The notes below the pieces were generated by a model that was not told where the DNA came from, did no database searches, and was given only the letters and a program-made list of their open reading frames with translations. A DNA stretch of 6,269 nt from CALKWS01 sp048594865 (lineage in GTDB: Bacteria; Actinomycetota; Actinomycetes; Actinomycetales; Beutenbergiaceae), in NCBI GenBank assembly GCA_048594865.1, contig JBMDWZ010000095.1:1-6269 (forward strand). The letters are read 5' to 3'. The position numbers and the translations under genes are program-made. Positions 1 to 6,269 of this stretch are shown here, one piece after another. Each line of letters begins with the position of its first letter. Position 1 is the stretch's first letter.

Positions 1-3000
1 CGAGGACCCCACGTTCATCTGCGATGGCGCCTCCAGCGAGAGGGCGTCGACCCGCGGGTTCACCTGCGCCCGCAACCACGCCAACCGCGACTCCGGCACG
101 TCGGGCAGCGTCCCCACCTCACCAGCGGAGGGGTTCACGCCCAGCATCGTCCACCCGGTGAACCCGCCGTTGCCCGGAGTGCTCGCCGGACCCTTACCGG
201 AGTTCCCGTTAATCAGGTGCGGCACACCCTCGTTCGTGCGGGCATGGAACACCCCCACGTGCGCATTCGTGATCGCCGCGGACTTCCCGCTATCGGCACG
301 GAACTGCGCCAACGTGTCCTCCAGCGCCTGCGCCTCGCGACGGTCAGACAACTGGCTCGCCTGCGCCGGCAGCGGGTCCCGCGCGGGATGGTGGGCAAAG
401 ACCAGCACACCGGTCACGCCCGAGTCCGATGCAGCATCCTCAAGCTCAGACTCCAACATTCGCAACTGATCCAAGCCGCCGCCCCGCAGCGACCCGGTGG
501 AGGAATCGAGGGTGATGATCCGGGTCCGGTCCACCGTGGTGGTCTGATACGCCGGACCGAAGGCGTCGATGAAGTTCTGAATCTCCCCGCCCATGATCTC
601 GTGGTTTCCCGGCACGTACAGCCACGGCAGGTCCCCGGCCCCCTCCAACACGTTGGCGGCGAGCTCAAAGTCCTCCGGCGCCGCCTCATCGACCAAGTCG
701 CCATTGATGATGAGCAGGTCCGGCTCGGCGGCCACGATCTCGGCACTGGTGCGCCGAGCGGCAGCCACGATGTCACTGTCGGGATCGCGCGCCACAAACT
801 GGGCATCGGACATCACCGCGATCCGCAGCGCCCGGCCATCGACGGTGCCGTCGGTAATGATGACCGGATCGTGCACGGCGGGGTTCTGCGGAGCATCGAC
901 ATCGGTGGACACGATCAGCCCGATCGGCCCGATCCCGGTGCTCGAGGAGTACTGCGCCCCCGGCCGGGTCTCCATCAACCGCACCCGCTCCAGGGTCAGC
1001 GGATACTGCGTCCCCTGCGGCACGGGAAAGGTCGCTTGCTGCCACCCGTCCCACGTCAACTCCGGGCCATCGAGATTCAGGCGCACACCCTCACCGTCCA
1101 CCACCTGCAACCGTGGCCACTCGCCATTGCCCTGCGCACGCAACCACACGGTCACTGCCCGTGGCTGCCCGGGAAGTTCATGCCCATCGGGGACGACGGC
1201 GTAGGCCCCGCGGGTAGCGGAATCTTGCGTGAAGTCGTAGGTCAGTTCCAGCGCCTGCGTGTCCGGCGTTGGCCCCTCGGTGGTGCCCAGCGTGAGTCCC
1301 GGCGCTCGGTCGTGCGCGACCGTCCACTCCCCTAGCTCGGGAAGATCCTCAAGCCCTTCTTCGCGGGTTCCGACGGTCACGGCGACCTGAGCGGTGTGAG
1401 CGCCGACGGCGAAGGTCGCGATTCCGGCGGCATCGTCGCTCTGGCCACGCACCCGCCACGCGTCGATCCCTTCGGGCTCGATCGTGACGCCGTCGGGCGC
1501 TTGGACTTCGGCGTCGCCGACCTCGATCGGCGCCCGGTGGCCATCGGCGTCCAAGGCGTCCAGATGAACCAGGGCAGAGTCCTGCGCCGATTCCAGGTTC
1601 ACGGTGTCGGACTCGGGGACCACGCGTTGCACCTCACCGAGCACCTGCACCTCGGTGCTCGCGGCCAGGTCACCGGCGGTGTACCGCACCTGAGCGCGGC
1701 CACGTTGCTCACCGCGCACCACCGCCTTGCCGTCGTCATCGGCGGTCAGGCTGATCGCCGGTGAGGTGGACTCGAACTGCCCGTTCGCTTCAATGACCGC
1801 CCCCGAGGCGTCCAAACCCGTTCCGACCAGGGTGCGTGTGAGGCCCGGATGCACGCGACCCGCACCTGGGCGTTCGCTCTGCGGTGAGACCATAACGTCA
1901 CTCAACGTACCCGTTGGTGCGCTGGAGAAGAAGGCCAGCGCATTCGGCACCGGTCGCTGCGCGCCGTCCGAGGGGGTGTTCATCAGTTGCGGTTCGGTGG
2001 AGCCTGCGGTCCGGGCCAACAGCGCCGTGGAGCCACCGCCGTCGAGGTTGACCGCGTTGTGCGCGCCGAGTTCTAGGAGCAGATCGGCGAGCTCGGGAAG
2101 GGACATCCCGCGGGCTACCGAGCTACGGCCATCCAGGGCCAGCACGAACAGGTCAGTACCGTCGGCGCTCACCCCGACCGCGGTGCGAGGGTGCACCTCG
2201 GGTTGTTCGGCCACGTTGATGCCGTCTGCCAACAGCACCTGGTTGCCGGTGATGGCAGCATCGACTCCAACCGAGGTCTGTAGGTCTATCTCGACGGGGT
2301 CGCCGACCTCGAGCTCCCGCAGTTGCTCGGCACCGTCCTCGCGGCCCAGGAGCACCGAGCCACCCTCGGGCACCTCGGGATCCCCACCGCCTTCGGCGAT
2401 CTCGGTGACCTCGCCGTCCACCACACTGGCTCGGGCGACGTCGTCGGACTCCCGCACCGGACGATCGAGGGTGTATTCACCCCACGCGCCGGTGTAGACG
2501 CCGATCGAGTTTTCTCCCAGCAGCGGGGTGTTGACCCCGCCCACCTGCACGCTCGCCTCGTCCAGAGTGATGGTGCCAGCCGCAGATATCTCTTGGATCG
2601 CGCCAATGCCACCCTCGATGGTGAATGCCGGGTAGGGGGTCGCGGAGGCGTTGAGAATCTCTCCGGACCGCACCGCGGTGCCCTGGGCGGCGTCGGAGTT
2701 GTTGATGTCGAAGAAGTCGCCGTTGACCCCGGCCACCGCGCCAGCGCGCTCGAGGTGTTCTGAGACGGTGACTGCCTGCGTGACCGACCCGGAGTTGATG
2801 ACGTCCACGCCAAGGGTCTCCTCGGTGAGGTCGGCCTGCAGTACCGCCCCGGTGGCCCAGCCCTCACCCTCCAGTCGCGTGAAGTTCGTGACTTCCAATC
2901 CCGGCGCGACGCGTTGGGTGTTCGCCTCGGCGAAGACACCGTCGCCCACATAGTCCGGTTCGGCCGGGGCTGCCTGAGCCGCCTGGTTCGCCCCGAGGAG

Positions 3001-3090
3001 GGAGATCGCGAGCGCCGCGGCACCGAATGCTGCCACCGCCTTGCCCCGTGACGAGCGTTGCTGGGATTCGAGGTCGGTAGCGATCGGCAT
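1..3090 (-). CDS. Secreted phosphodiester glycosidase (NAGPA) / calcineurin-like metallophosphoesterase multidomain protein, C-terminus cut by window edge
   Basis: The frame is open for 1,030 codons from the ATG at 3088-3090 to base 1, with no stop, so the protein continues past the left edge. Residues 1-40 form a signal peptide: an Arg/Lys n-region (R12, R15, K17), a hydrophobic core, and a likely cut after AQA at 38-40. Residues about 45-390 are an NAGPA-type phosphodiester glycosidase domain (GVNGDFFD 121-128, RTAVGVS 302-308, NLDGGGSTAL 348-357). Residues about 395-575 look like Ig-like beta repeats, and about 585-730 like a jelly-roll, carbohydrate-binding-type module. Residues about 755-985 are a metallophosphoesterase domain: DAQ 762-764, GDLVD 797-801, GNHE 828-831, HH 900-901, AHVGVFHA 943-950. 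A further Ig-like domain seems to begin near residue 1010. The family knowledge suggests an exported enzyme that cleaves sugar-phosphodiester or phosphoester bonds in wall or extracellular material; the substrate is unknown. The start is supported by a GGAG 5 nt upstream and by the signal peptide directly following. Confidence 0.5.
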   Translation of the reverse strand, partial: MPIATDLESQQRSSRGKAVAAFGAAALAISLLGANQAAQAAPAEPDYVGDGVFAEANTQRVAPGLEVTNFTRLEGEGWATGAVLQADLTEETLGVDVINSGSVTQAVTVSEHLERAGAVAGVNGDFFDINNSDAAQGTAVRSGEILNASATPYPAFTIEGGIGAIQEISAAGTITLDEASVQVGGVNTPLLGENSIGVYTGAWGEYTLDRPVRESDDVARASVVDGEVTEIAEGGGDPEVPEGGSVLLGREDGAEQLRELEVGDPVEIDLQTSVGVDAAITGNQVLLADGINVAEQPEVHPRTAVGVSADGTDLFVLALDGRSSVARGMSLPELADLLLELGAHNAVNLDGGGSTALLARTAGSTEPQLMNTPSDGAQRPVPNALAFFSSAPTGTLSDVMVSPQSERPGAGRVHPGLTRTLVGTGLDASGAVIEANGQFESTSPAISLTADDDGKAVVRGEQRGRAQVRYTAGDLAASTEVQVLGEVQRVVPESDTVNLESAQDSALVHLDALDADGHRAPIEVGDAEVQAPDGVTIEPEGIDAWRVRGQSDDAAGIATFAVGAHTAQVAVTVGTREEGLEDLPELGEWTVAHDRAPGLTLGTTEGPTPDTQALELTYDFTQDSATRGAYAVVPDGHELPGQPRAVTVWLRAQGNGEWPRLQVVDGEGVRLNLDGPELTWDGWQQATFPVPQGTQYPLTLERVRLMETRPGAQYSSSTGIGPIGLIVSTDVDAPQNPAVHDPVIITDGTVDGRALRIAVMSDAQFVARDPDSDIVAAARRTSAEIVAAEPDLLIINGDLVDEAAPEDFELAANVLEGAGDLPWLYVPGNHEIMGGEIQNFIDAFGPAYQTTTVDRTRIITLDSSTGSLRGGGLDQLRMLESELEDAASDSGVTGVLVFAHHPARDPLPAQASQLSDRREAQALEDTLAQFRADSGKSAAITNAHVGVFHARTNEGVPHLINGNSGKGPASTPGNGGFTGWTMLGVNPSAGEVGTLPDVPESRLAWLRAQVNPRVDALSLEAPSQMNVGSS

Positions 3091-3095
3091 TGATA

Positions 3096-3099
3096 CTCC
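3096..3099 (-). promoter_or_regulatory. Shine-Dalgarno of the phosphodiester glycosidase/phosphoesterase gene
   Basis: Read on the minus strand, GGAG lies 5 nt before the ATG at 3090. It sits inside a perfect 10-bp palindrome, ACTCCGGAGT (3095-3104). The site fixes the start, because the next residues form a complete signal peptide. Confidence 0.5.
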
Positions 3100-3125
3100 G
3101 GAGTCCAGAAGGGATGTCGACCTTC

Positions 3126-3154
3126 AGGCTATCGGCGTTGCGTAAACAATTTCC
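3126..3154 (-). promoter_or_regulatory. Candidate promoter for the phosphodiester glycosidase/phosphoesterase gene
   Basis: In the AT-rich part of the 111-bp gap, the minus strand carries TAGCCT (3126-3131), a TANNNT-type -10 box. A GGAAAT hexamer (3149-3154) lies 17 bp further upstream. Transcription would begin near 3119 and give a leader of about 29 nt that includes the Shine-Dalgarno. The -35 is unlike TTGACA and may be chance. The gap shows no convincing hairpin terminator for the upstream kinase gene, so read-through from it is also possible. Confidence 0.5.
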
Positions 3155-3201
3155 AGACCCTCTTTAACTGAAGAAATCTAGTGAGTGAACGCTCGGTGAC
3201 C

Positions 3202-3933
3202 TCAGACCTCGCCCCAGAGCTCTCGGTAGAACGCGATCCGCTGGTGGTCTGGTTCGATGCCGTAGGTGGCGAAAAACAGCTCGTCATAGTTGCGTCCGAG
3301 ATTGACATCCCATCCGATCGACATGGTGGCGATCGCCAGATCCGCCCAGCGGTCACAAACTCCCAGTTGTCCTAGATCTACGTGACCGGCGAAGTATCCG
3401 TCTGTGGTGATGAGCGTGTTGGGCATGCAGGCATCACCGTGGCACACCACAAGATCCGAAGGGCCGGGGGCAAGTGCGCGATCCCGCGGCCAGGAATCGC
3501 CGAACGGGCACTGCGAGACCGGAAGAGTGTCATGGAGTGTGCGCAGTCCGATCGCGATCGCCCGCACCGCCGTCTCGGGCTCCTTATGCCATCGCGGGTC
3601 TACGGCGCTGACCGCGTCGATGCCTTCGGTGAGCAGCCAAGCGTCCTCACCGGCCTCTGCGTACTCGATGATGCTCGGCACCACCAGGTAGTTCCCTGCC
3701 CACCGCAGCCGCTGCTCTTCGCGGCCCAGGTCAACCTCGCGCCTGTTGTGCTCGGTCAGCCCGGCGTAGTTCTGCCACTTGAGGTACCGGGTCCGCTCAC
3801 CGTTCAGCAGCCGGTAGGTACGTCCACCCAGGTCGTTGTTCCACACGCCTTGCACCTGATCGTCTCCGGCAAGGTGGGCGATCGCCTCCGGGAGCGTCAC
3901 CGGGCCGTCGGGAACGTAGGCATGCCTCGACAA
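3202..3933 (-). CDS. APH(3')-family phosphotransferase (aminoglycoside phosphotransferase-like kinase)
   Basis: This is a 243-residue cytoplasmic kinase-fold protein of the APH family, which transfers the ATP gamma-phosphate to a hydroxyl on a small molecule. Visible motifs are the ATP-binding Lys in YLKWQ (K52), the paired Glu at 72-73, a hinge at TEG 102-104, the catalytic loop HGDACMPN 165-172 (catalytic D167, metal ligand N172), and VDLGQLGVCDRWADLA at 185-200 (metal-binding D186, the DFG equivalent). The C-terminal HQRIAFYREL at 230-239 closely matches APH(3') enzymes. The start is TTG, supported by GGAGG 6 nt upstream. Known APH(3') enzymes are about 264 residues and have, from memory, about 54 residues between CPF and HGD, while here there are about 20. 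That stretch carries aminoglycoside-binding acidic residues in known enzymes. The last residue is Val, not the Phe whose carboxylate helps hold the drug. The fold assignment is firm; kanamycin or neomycin as substrate is doubtful. The gene lies 91 bp downstream of the ATP-grasp gene and may be co-transcribed with it. Confidence 0.5.
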   Translation of the reverse strand: MSRHAYVPDGPVTLPEAIAHLAGDDQVQGVWNNDLGGRTYRLLNGERTRYLKWQNYAGLTEHNRREVDLGREEQRLRWAGNYLVVPSIIEYAEAGEDAWLLTEGIDAVSAVDPRWHKEPETAVRAIAIGLRTLHDTLPVSQCPFGDSWPRDRALAPGPSDLVVCHGDACMPNTLITTDGYFAGHVDLGQLGVCDRWADLAIATMSIGWDVNLGRNYDELFFATYGIEPDHQRIAFYRELWGEV

Positions 3934-3939
3934 CTCTGG

Positions 3940-3944
3940 CCTCC
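3940..3944 (-). promoter_or_regulatory. Strong Shine-Dalgarno that fixes the TTG start of the APH-like kinase
   Basis: GGAGG on the minus strand is followed by the 6-nt spacer CCAGAG and then TTG (3931-3933). No in-frame ATG near this point offers a better start, so TTG is taken as the initiation codon. Confidence 0.5.
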
Positions 3945-3989
3945 GGGAATGGGTGATGCAGCAACGGCCTCATGGTCCCAGAGCGCGGC

Positions 3990-4018
3990 TGAGATCTCAC
4001 GCGAATATGCCCACGCGA
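3990..4018. repeat. Perfect palindrome plus short direct repeat in the ATP-grasp/APH gap
   Basis: TGAGATCTCA (3990-3999) is a perfect 10-bp palindrome. CACGCGA occurs twice, at 3998-4004 and 4012-4018, a 14-bp period. Both fall in the 91-bp gap between the ATP-grasp stop and the kinase start. They could be an operator for an internal promoter, but short repeats like these can arise by chance in GC-rich DNA. Confidence 0.5.
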
Positions 4019-4024
4019 CGCACC

Positions 4025-5041
4025 TCAGTTGAACATGGAGTCCAGCAGGAGCCCGGCAACGTCACGCTCCTGGCCGTACCAAGGGAAGTGGTGACCCGAT
4101 ATCTGGGGACTGGAGTTAATTTCGAGGATGTAGGGCTCGGTGCCCTTGCCATCGCGCGGCAACAGCATGTCCAGTCCGGCCAAGCGCAGTCCGGGAATCG
4201 CGCGCATTGACCGCTCGGCCATTTCTATCTCCGCGGGGAGCAGTTCATCAGTGGCATCGACCCCATCGCCGCCGCTGTGCACGTTGGAGTTGCTGCGCAG
4301 CCAAACGTAGGCACCCTCCTGCGCGACGGATCCCAAGGTCAGGTCTTGGCGCTGAAGTTCCACCACCGTCACCTCATCGGCGAGCAATTCAAAGTGCGTC
4401 GGATTCTCCGACCGCACCCGCTCGCGGTTCTTCGCCTCAATGAGCGTTGCCACCGAGGATCGCCCATCCCCGATCACGTGCGCCGGCATCCGCCGGGCTG
4501 CGGCTGCCACCTTGCCGTAGACCATCAGAACCCGGTGTTCCTCACCCTGCAGGAATTGCTCCACGAGCACCTCGCGCGCCACCTGCGACACGGCCTCGAA
4601 CGCCGCATCGAACGATTCCTTATCTTTGATGTCCAAATACACTGCTTCACCGGATCCGCCGCTATTCGGCTTGACCACTAGCGGCAGGATCGGCTGCGCC
4701 CAGGCCCACGCGCGATCCGATTCTCCCGGGCTGAATACCGCGTTCTCTGGGGCGTTGAGTTTGTAGGACCGCAGCATTCGGCTGGTGACGTCCTTGTGCA
4801 ACGCACAGCGCCTAGCGAGCGCGGTGTTGAGATTGCTTTTGGCGCCATTGAACCACCGGGTAGTGCCAGCAACGTCCATCGTTAACCGCTGCTGCCTGTC
4901 AGGCGCGAGCTCGATGTTCCGTGCCATGGCCCGGTCCGCAATCAGTGAATTGGTCAAGCCGGTGTGAATCCCTCGACGACGTAGATAGCGGCGCGCGGAT
5001 CGTAAGGCCTTCGGTTTGGCTCCGGTGCTTTGTCGAGGCAT
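4025..5041 (-). CDS. ATP-grasp ligase, cyanophycin synthetase/GshAB-like
   Basis: This is a 338-residue cytoplasmic protein whose ATP-grasp fold spans about residues 78-325. ATP-grasp enzymes activate a carboxylate as an acylphosphate and join it to an amine or thiol. Visible elements are LVVKP at 121-125 (K124 binds ATP), the glycine-rich loop GGSGEAV at 128-134, VEQFL at 160-164, RVLMVYGKV at 170-178, and ARRMPAHVIGDGR at 182-194, a signature shared with the ATP-grasp part of cyanophycin synthetases. SGG 256-258, DATDE 262-266, AGLDML 288-293 (D291) and ILEINSSP 305-312 (E307 and N309, Mg ligands) follow. It lacks the Mur-ligase-like half of cyanophycin synthetase, so it should catalyse a single ligation; the substrates cannot be read from the sequence. 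The basic N-terminus leads into a family-like GLTNSLIADRAMARN segment at 28-42. I chose the ATG at 5041 because a -10-like box lies 7 nt upstream and fits leaderless initiation. A TTG at 5089 (354 residues) has no ribosome binding site, and an ATG at 4927 would cut conserved-looking sequence. Confidence 0.5.
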   Translation of the reverse strand: MPRQSTGAKPKALRSARRYLRRRGIHTGLTNSLIADRAMARNIELAPDRQQRLTMDVAGTTRWFNGAKSNLNTALARRCALHKDVTSRMLRSYKLNAPENAVFSPGESDRAWAWAQPILPLVVKPNSGGSGEAVYLDIKDKESFDAAFEAVSQVAREVLVEQFLQGEEHRVLMVYGKVAAAARRMPAHVIGDGRSSVATLIEAKNRERVRSENPTHFELLADEVTVVELQRQDLTLGSVAQEGAYVWLRSNSNVHSGGDGVDATDELLPAEIEMAERSMRAIPGLRLAGLDMLLPRDGKGTEPYILEINSSPQISGHHFPWYGQERDVAGLLLDSMFN

Positions 5042-5048
5042 ATAAAGA

Positions 5049-5054
5049 ATGTTA
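5049..5054 (-). promoter_or_regulatory. -10 element for leaderless transcription of the ATP-grasp gene
   Basis: On the minus strand TAACAT (TANNNT) is followed by exactly 7 nt (TCTTTAT) and then the ATG at 5041. No Shine-Dalgarno is present. This spacing is the usual mark of leaderless genes in actinobacteria, with transcription starting at the A of ATG. No recognisable TTGACA-like -35 is seen. Confidence 0.5.
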
Positions 5055-5096
5055 TGCGCTGGTGTGCGGTGCCGCGCTCGCAGCAGCAAGTCGAGT

Positions 5097-5102
5097 TAGT
5101 GT
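5097..5102 (+). promoter_or_regulatory. -10 element for leaderless transcription of the DUF2207-like gene
   Basis: TAGTGT (TANNNT) is followed by 7 nt (TGCGCGC) and then the GTG at 5110. No Shine-Dalgarno precedes this GTG, and no other start upstream of the first membrane segment fits better. The -35 region (about 5073-5079) has no clear consensus and would coincide with that of the divergent ATP-grasp promoter. Confidence 0.5.
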
Positions 5103-5109
5103 TGCGCGC

Positions 5110-6258
5110 GTGACTGATCCAGGGGCCCTGCTCGGGTTTGCCGTTATCGGGCTGGCGATACTCGCCATCGAACTGATCATTATCGGGATCGCGCGCCGTA
5201 CGGCGAACCGAGTGCCAAAGGCGCCGATGGTGCAATTCGCTCCTCCGCCGGGCGACCTCCTCACTCACGCGTTGGCGATGCGCGCCGACCTGCGATTCCT
5301 CACCGCCGCCATCATCGACCTGGCCGTGCGCGGGCACATTCGGGTTCTGACCACCCGCGGCGGTAACGGCACCCTCGGTTTCGAGGTGGTACCCGGCGCC
5401 CGGCTGAGCGCGCAAGAGGTCCGGCTCCTTCGGGCTCTGCGACCGCCCATCACCCGGCCACGTCAGCAACGCCGCTACCTGCGTGCCCTGGCCCAGGTGG
5501 GAATCGTCGTCGACCGGCTCGAGCAAGCACCGGACGTCTACTTCCTCCGAGGCCCTGGGGCGTTCCGGGGGCATACCCGCAAGGCGCTGAGCGCGATGAT
5601 CGAGGACGCCAGAAAGCACATGAAGACGAGCGGACTGGCTCGCCCACGAACCTTGCGGGTGCACCTGACACTGCTATCACTGCTCTTCTTTGTCGTGCTT
5701 GCCGGGGGTGGGTTGCTCATCTTGGGCGCACTGGCAAACGGCCAGTGGCAGGGGGCTGTCATTGTGGGCCTGGTCGTGGTGGTTTTCGTTCTGCTGTTGG
5801 CACTCACTCCCGCACCCATGCTGCGGTTCACCGCGCAGGGCGAGCAACTGCGCGGCCATTTGTCCGGTTTGCGTCATTACATTGGCCTGGCCGAGGCGCC
5901 GCGAATGCAAATGATGCAGTCGCCGCAGGGTGCGCTGCGCACCGGCGCCGGAGAGCTCACCCCTGGCGGCCGCGCCCTGGGACTCTCGCCGCAACCTACA
6001 CATGGCGACATGGTTGCCCAAGCGCAACTTGACCGTTATGTACTGACCGAGCGGCTGTTGCCCTACGCGATCGTGTTTCGGGAAGAGCGTTCCTGGCAGC
6101 AGGAGTTCGAGCACCTGGGTGCGGGCCCAACCACTCACGCTTTCCGGGAGATCGGCAACAGCCTGGAAACGCTCATGGCGGTGCTGGAAATCCTCGCGGT
6201 GATCGGCCAGGTGCTGCGCCTGATCGCCGTCGTGGCTTCATTGGGGCGAAGTACTTAG
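5110..6258 (+). CDS. DUF2207-family membrane protein lacking the usual N-terminal ectodomain
   Basis: This is a 382-residue membrane protein. Residues 5-28 form a membrane segment followed by positive charges (RR 29-30, R34, K37), which places the next part in the cytoplasm. Residues 40-175 match the cytosolic part of DUF2207 proteins: VQFAPPPGDL at 41-50, then DLRFLTAAIIDLAVRGHIRV at 60-79, a winged-helix-like stretch. A membrane hairpin lies at 183-209 and 215-234. The family's C-terminal block follows: LRGHLSGLRHYIGLAEAPRM at 247-266, MMQSP 268-272, and LTERLLPYAIVF at 312-323. The end (351-378) is hydrophobic and could be another membrane-associated helix. Typical family members carry a signal peptide and a roughly 200-residue extracellular domain before the first membrane segment; none is present here, and the DNA upstream is the divergent ATP-grasp gene. 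The function of the family is unknown. The GTG start is supported by a -10 box 7 nt upstream. An in-frame GTG at 5062 is possible but would give an arginine-interrupted N-terminus with no ribosome binding site. Confidence 0.5.
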   Translation: MTDPGALLGFAVIGLAILAIELIIIGIARRTANRVPKAPMVQFAPPPGDLLTHALAMRADLRFLTAAIIDLAVRGHIRVLTTRGGNGTLGFEVVPGARLSAQEVRLLRALRPPITRPRQQRRYLRALAQVGIVVDRLEQAPDVYFLRGPGAFRGHTRKALSAMIEDARKHMKTSGLARPRTLRVHLTLLSLLFFVVLAGGGLLILGALANGQWQGAVIVGLVVVVFVLLLALTPAPMLRFTAQGEQLRGHLSGLRHYIGLAEAPRMQMMQSPQGALRTGAGELTPGGRALGLSPQPTHGDMVAQAQLDRYVLTERLLPYAIVFREERSWQQEFEHLGAGPTTHAFREIGNSLETLMAVLEILAVIGQVLRLIAVVASLGRST

Positions 6259-6269
6259 TCCATCCCGGT

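Noticed and set aside
217..1335. A 372-codon plus-strand open frame, with further long plus-strand frames at 1396-1764 and 1727-2497.
   Set aside because: They lie wholly antisense to the minus-strand multidomain gene, which has recognisable domains along its whole length. The translations are rich in Arg, Pro and His with no known motif, as expected for antisense frames in GC-rich genes.
3180..3190. A PhoP-box-like sequence, GTTCACTCACT on the minus strand, upstream of the phosphoesterase gene.
   Set aside because: PHO boxes need at least two adjacent 11-nt repeats; the neighbouring 11 nt do not match, so only a single half-site is visible.
3091..3201. A rho-independent terminator after the kinase gene.
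   Set aside because: Only a weak four-base stem (TCTT/AAAGA) is present, with no stable GC hairpin and no U-tract.
3797..4000. A 67-codon minus-strand frame starting in the gap upstream of the kinase.
   Set aside because: It overlaps the start of the kinase in another frame, has no ribosome binding site comparable to the kinase's GGAGG, and its product resembles no family I know.
4921..5109. Extension of the DUF2207 frame upstream to the ATG at 4921.
   Set aside because: It would overlap conserved coding sequence of the divergent ATP-grasp gene, and the added residues have no family similarity or signal peptide.

Overview
The window is high-GC DNA (about two thirds G+C by eye) with dense, mostly one-directional coding, long spurious antisense reading frames, TTG/GTG starts, and start codons either preceded by a strong Shine-Dalgarno or apparently leaderless. 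Together with the protein families, this points to an actinomycete. A member of the Micrococcales is my best guess, but that placement is inference. I see no sign of a mobile element, phage, CRISPR array, tRNA or rRNA.

Layout: three genes lie head to tail on the minus strand and one diverges on the plus strand. In order of minus-strand transcription they are: (1) an ATP-grasp ligase resembling the ATP-grasp domain of cyanophycin synthetase (5041 to 4025); (2) after 91 bp, a kinase of the APH(3') aminoglycoside-phosphotransferase family with a TTG start (3933 to 3202); (3) after 111 bp, a large secreted protein joining an NAGPA-type phosphodiester glycosidase domain, Ig-like and jelly-roll-like regions, and a calcineurin-like metallophosphoesterase domain (3090 down to the left edge, where it is cut off). 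On the plus strand, 68 bp from the ATP-grasp gene, is a membrane protein matching the C-terminal half of the DUF2207 family (5110 to 6258). Its start is inside the window, so the missing family ectodomain was not cut off by the edge.

No shared pathway can be proven. The ATP-grasp and kinase genes are intracellular enzymes and could be co-transcribed. The large phosphoesterase has its own Shine-Dalgarno and an AT-rich upstream region, so it may be its own unit. The ATP-grasp and DUF2207 genes share a short divergent promoter region in which both starts look leaderless, each with a TANNNT -10 box exactly 7 nt upstream, and their -35 regions would overlap. The points most worth a second look are this back-to-back leaderless pair, the kinase that lacks the segment carrying aminoglycoside-binding residues in APH(3') enzymes, and the DUF2207 protein without its ectodomain. 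I did not find a clearly new multi-gene system.

[Form note: the original answer gave no feature confidence values; each 0.5 below is a placeholder required by the schema, not an estimate.]
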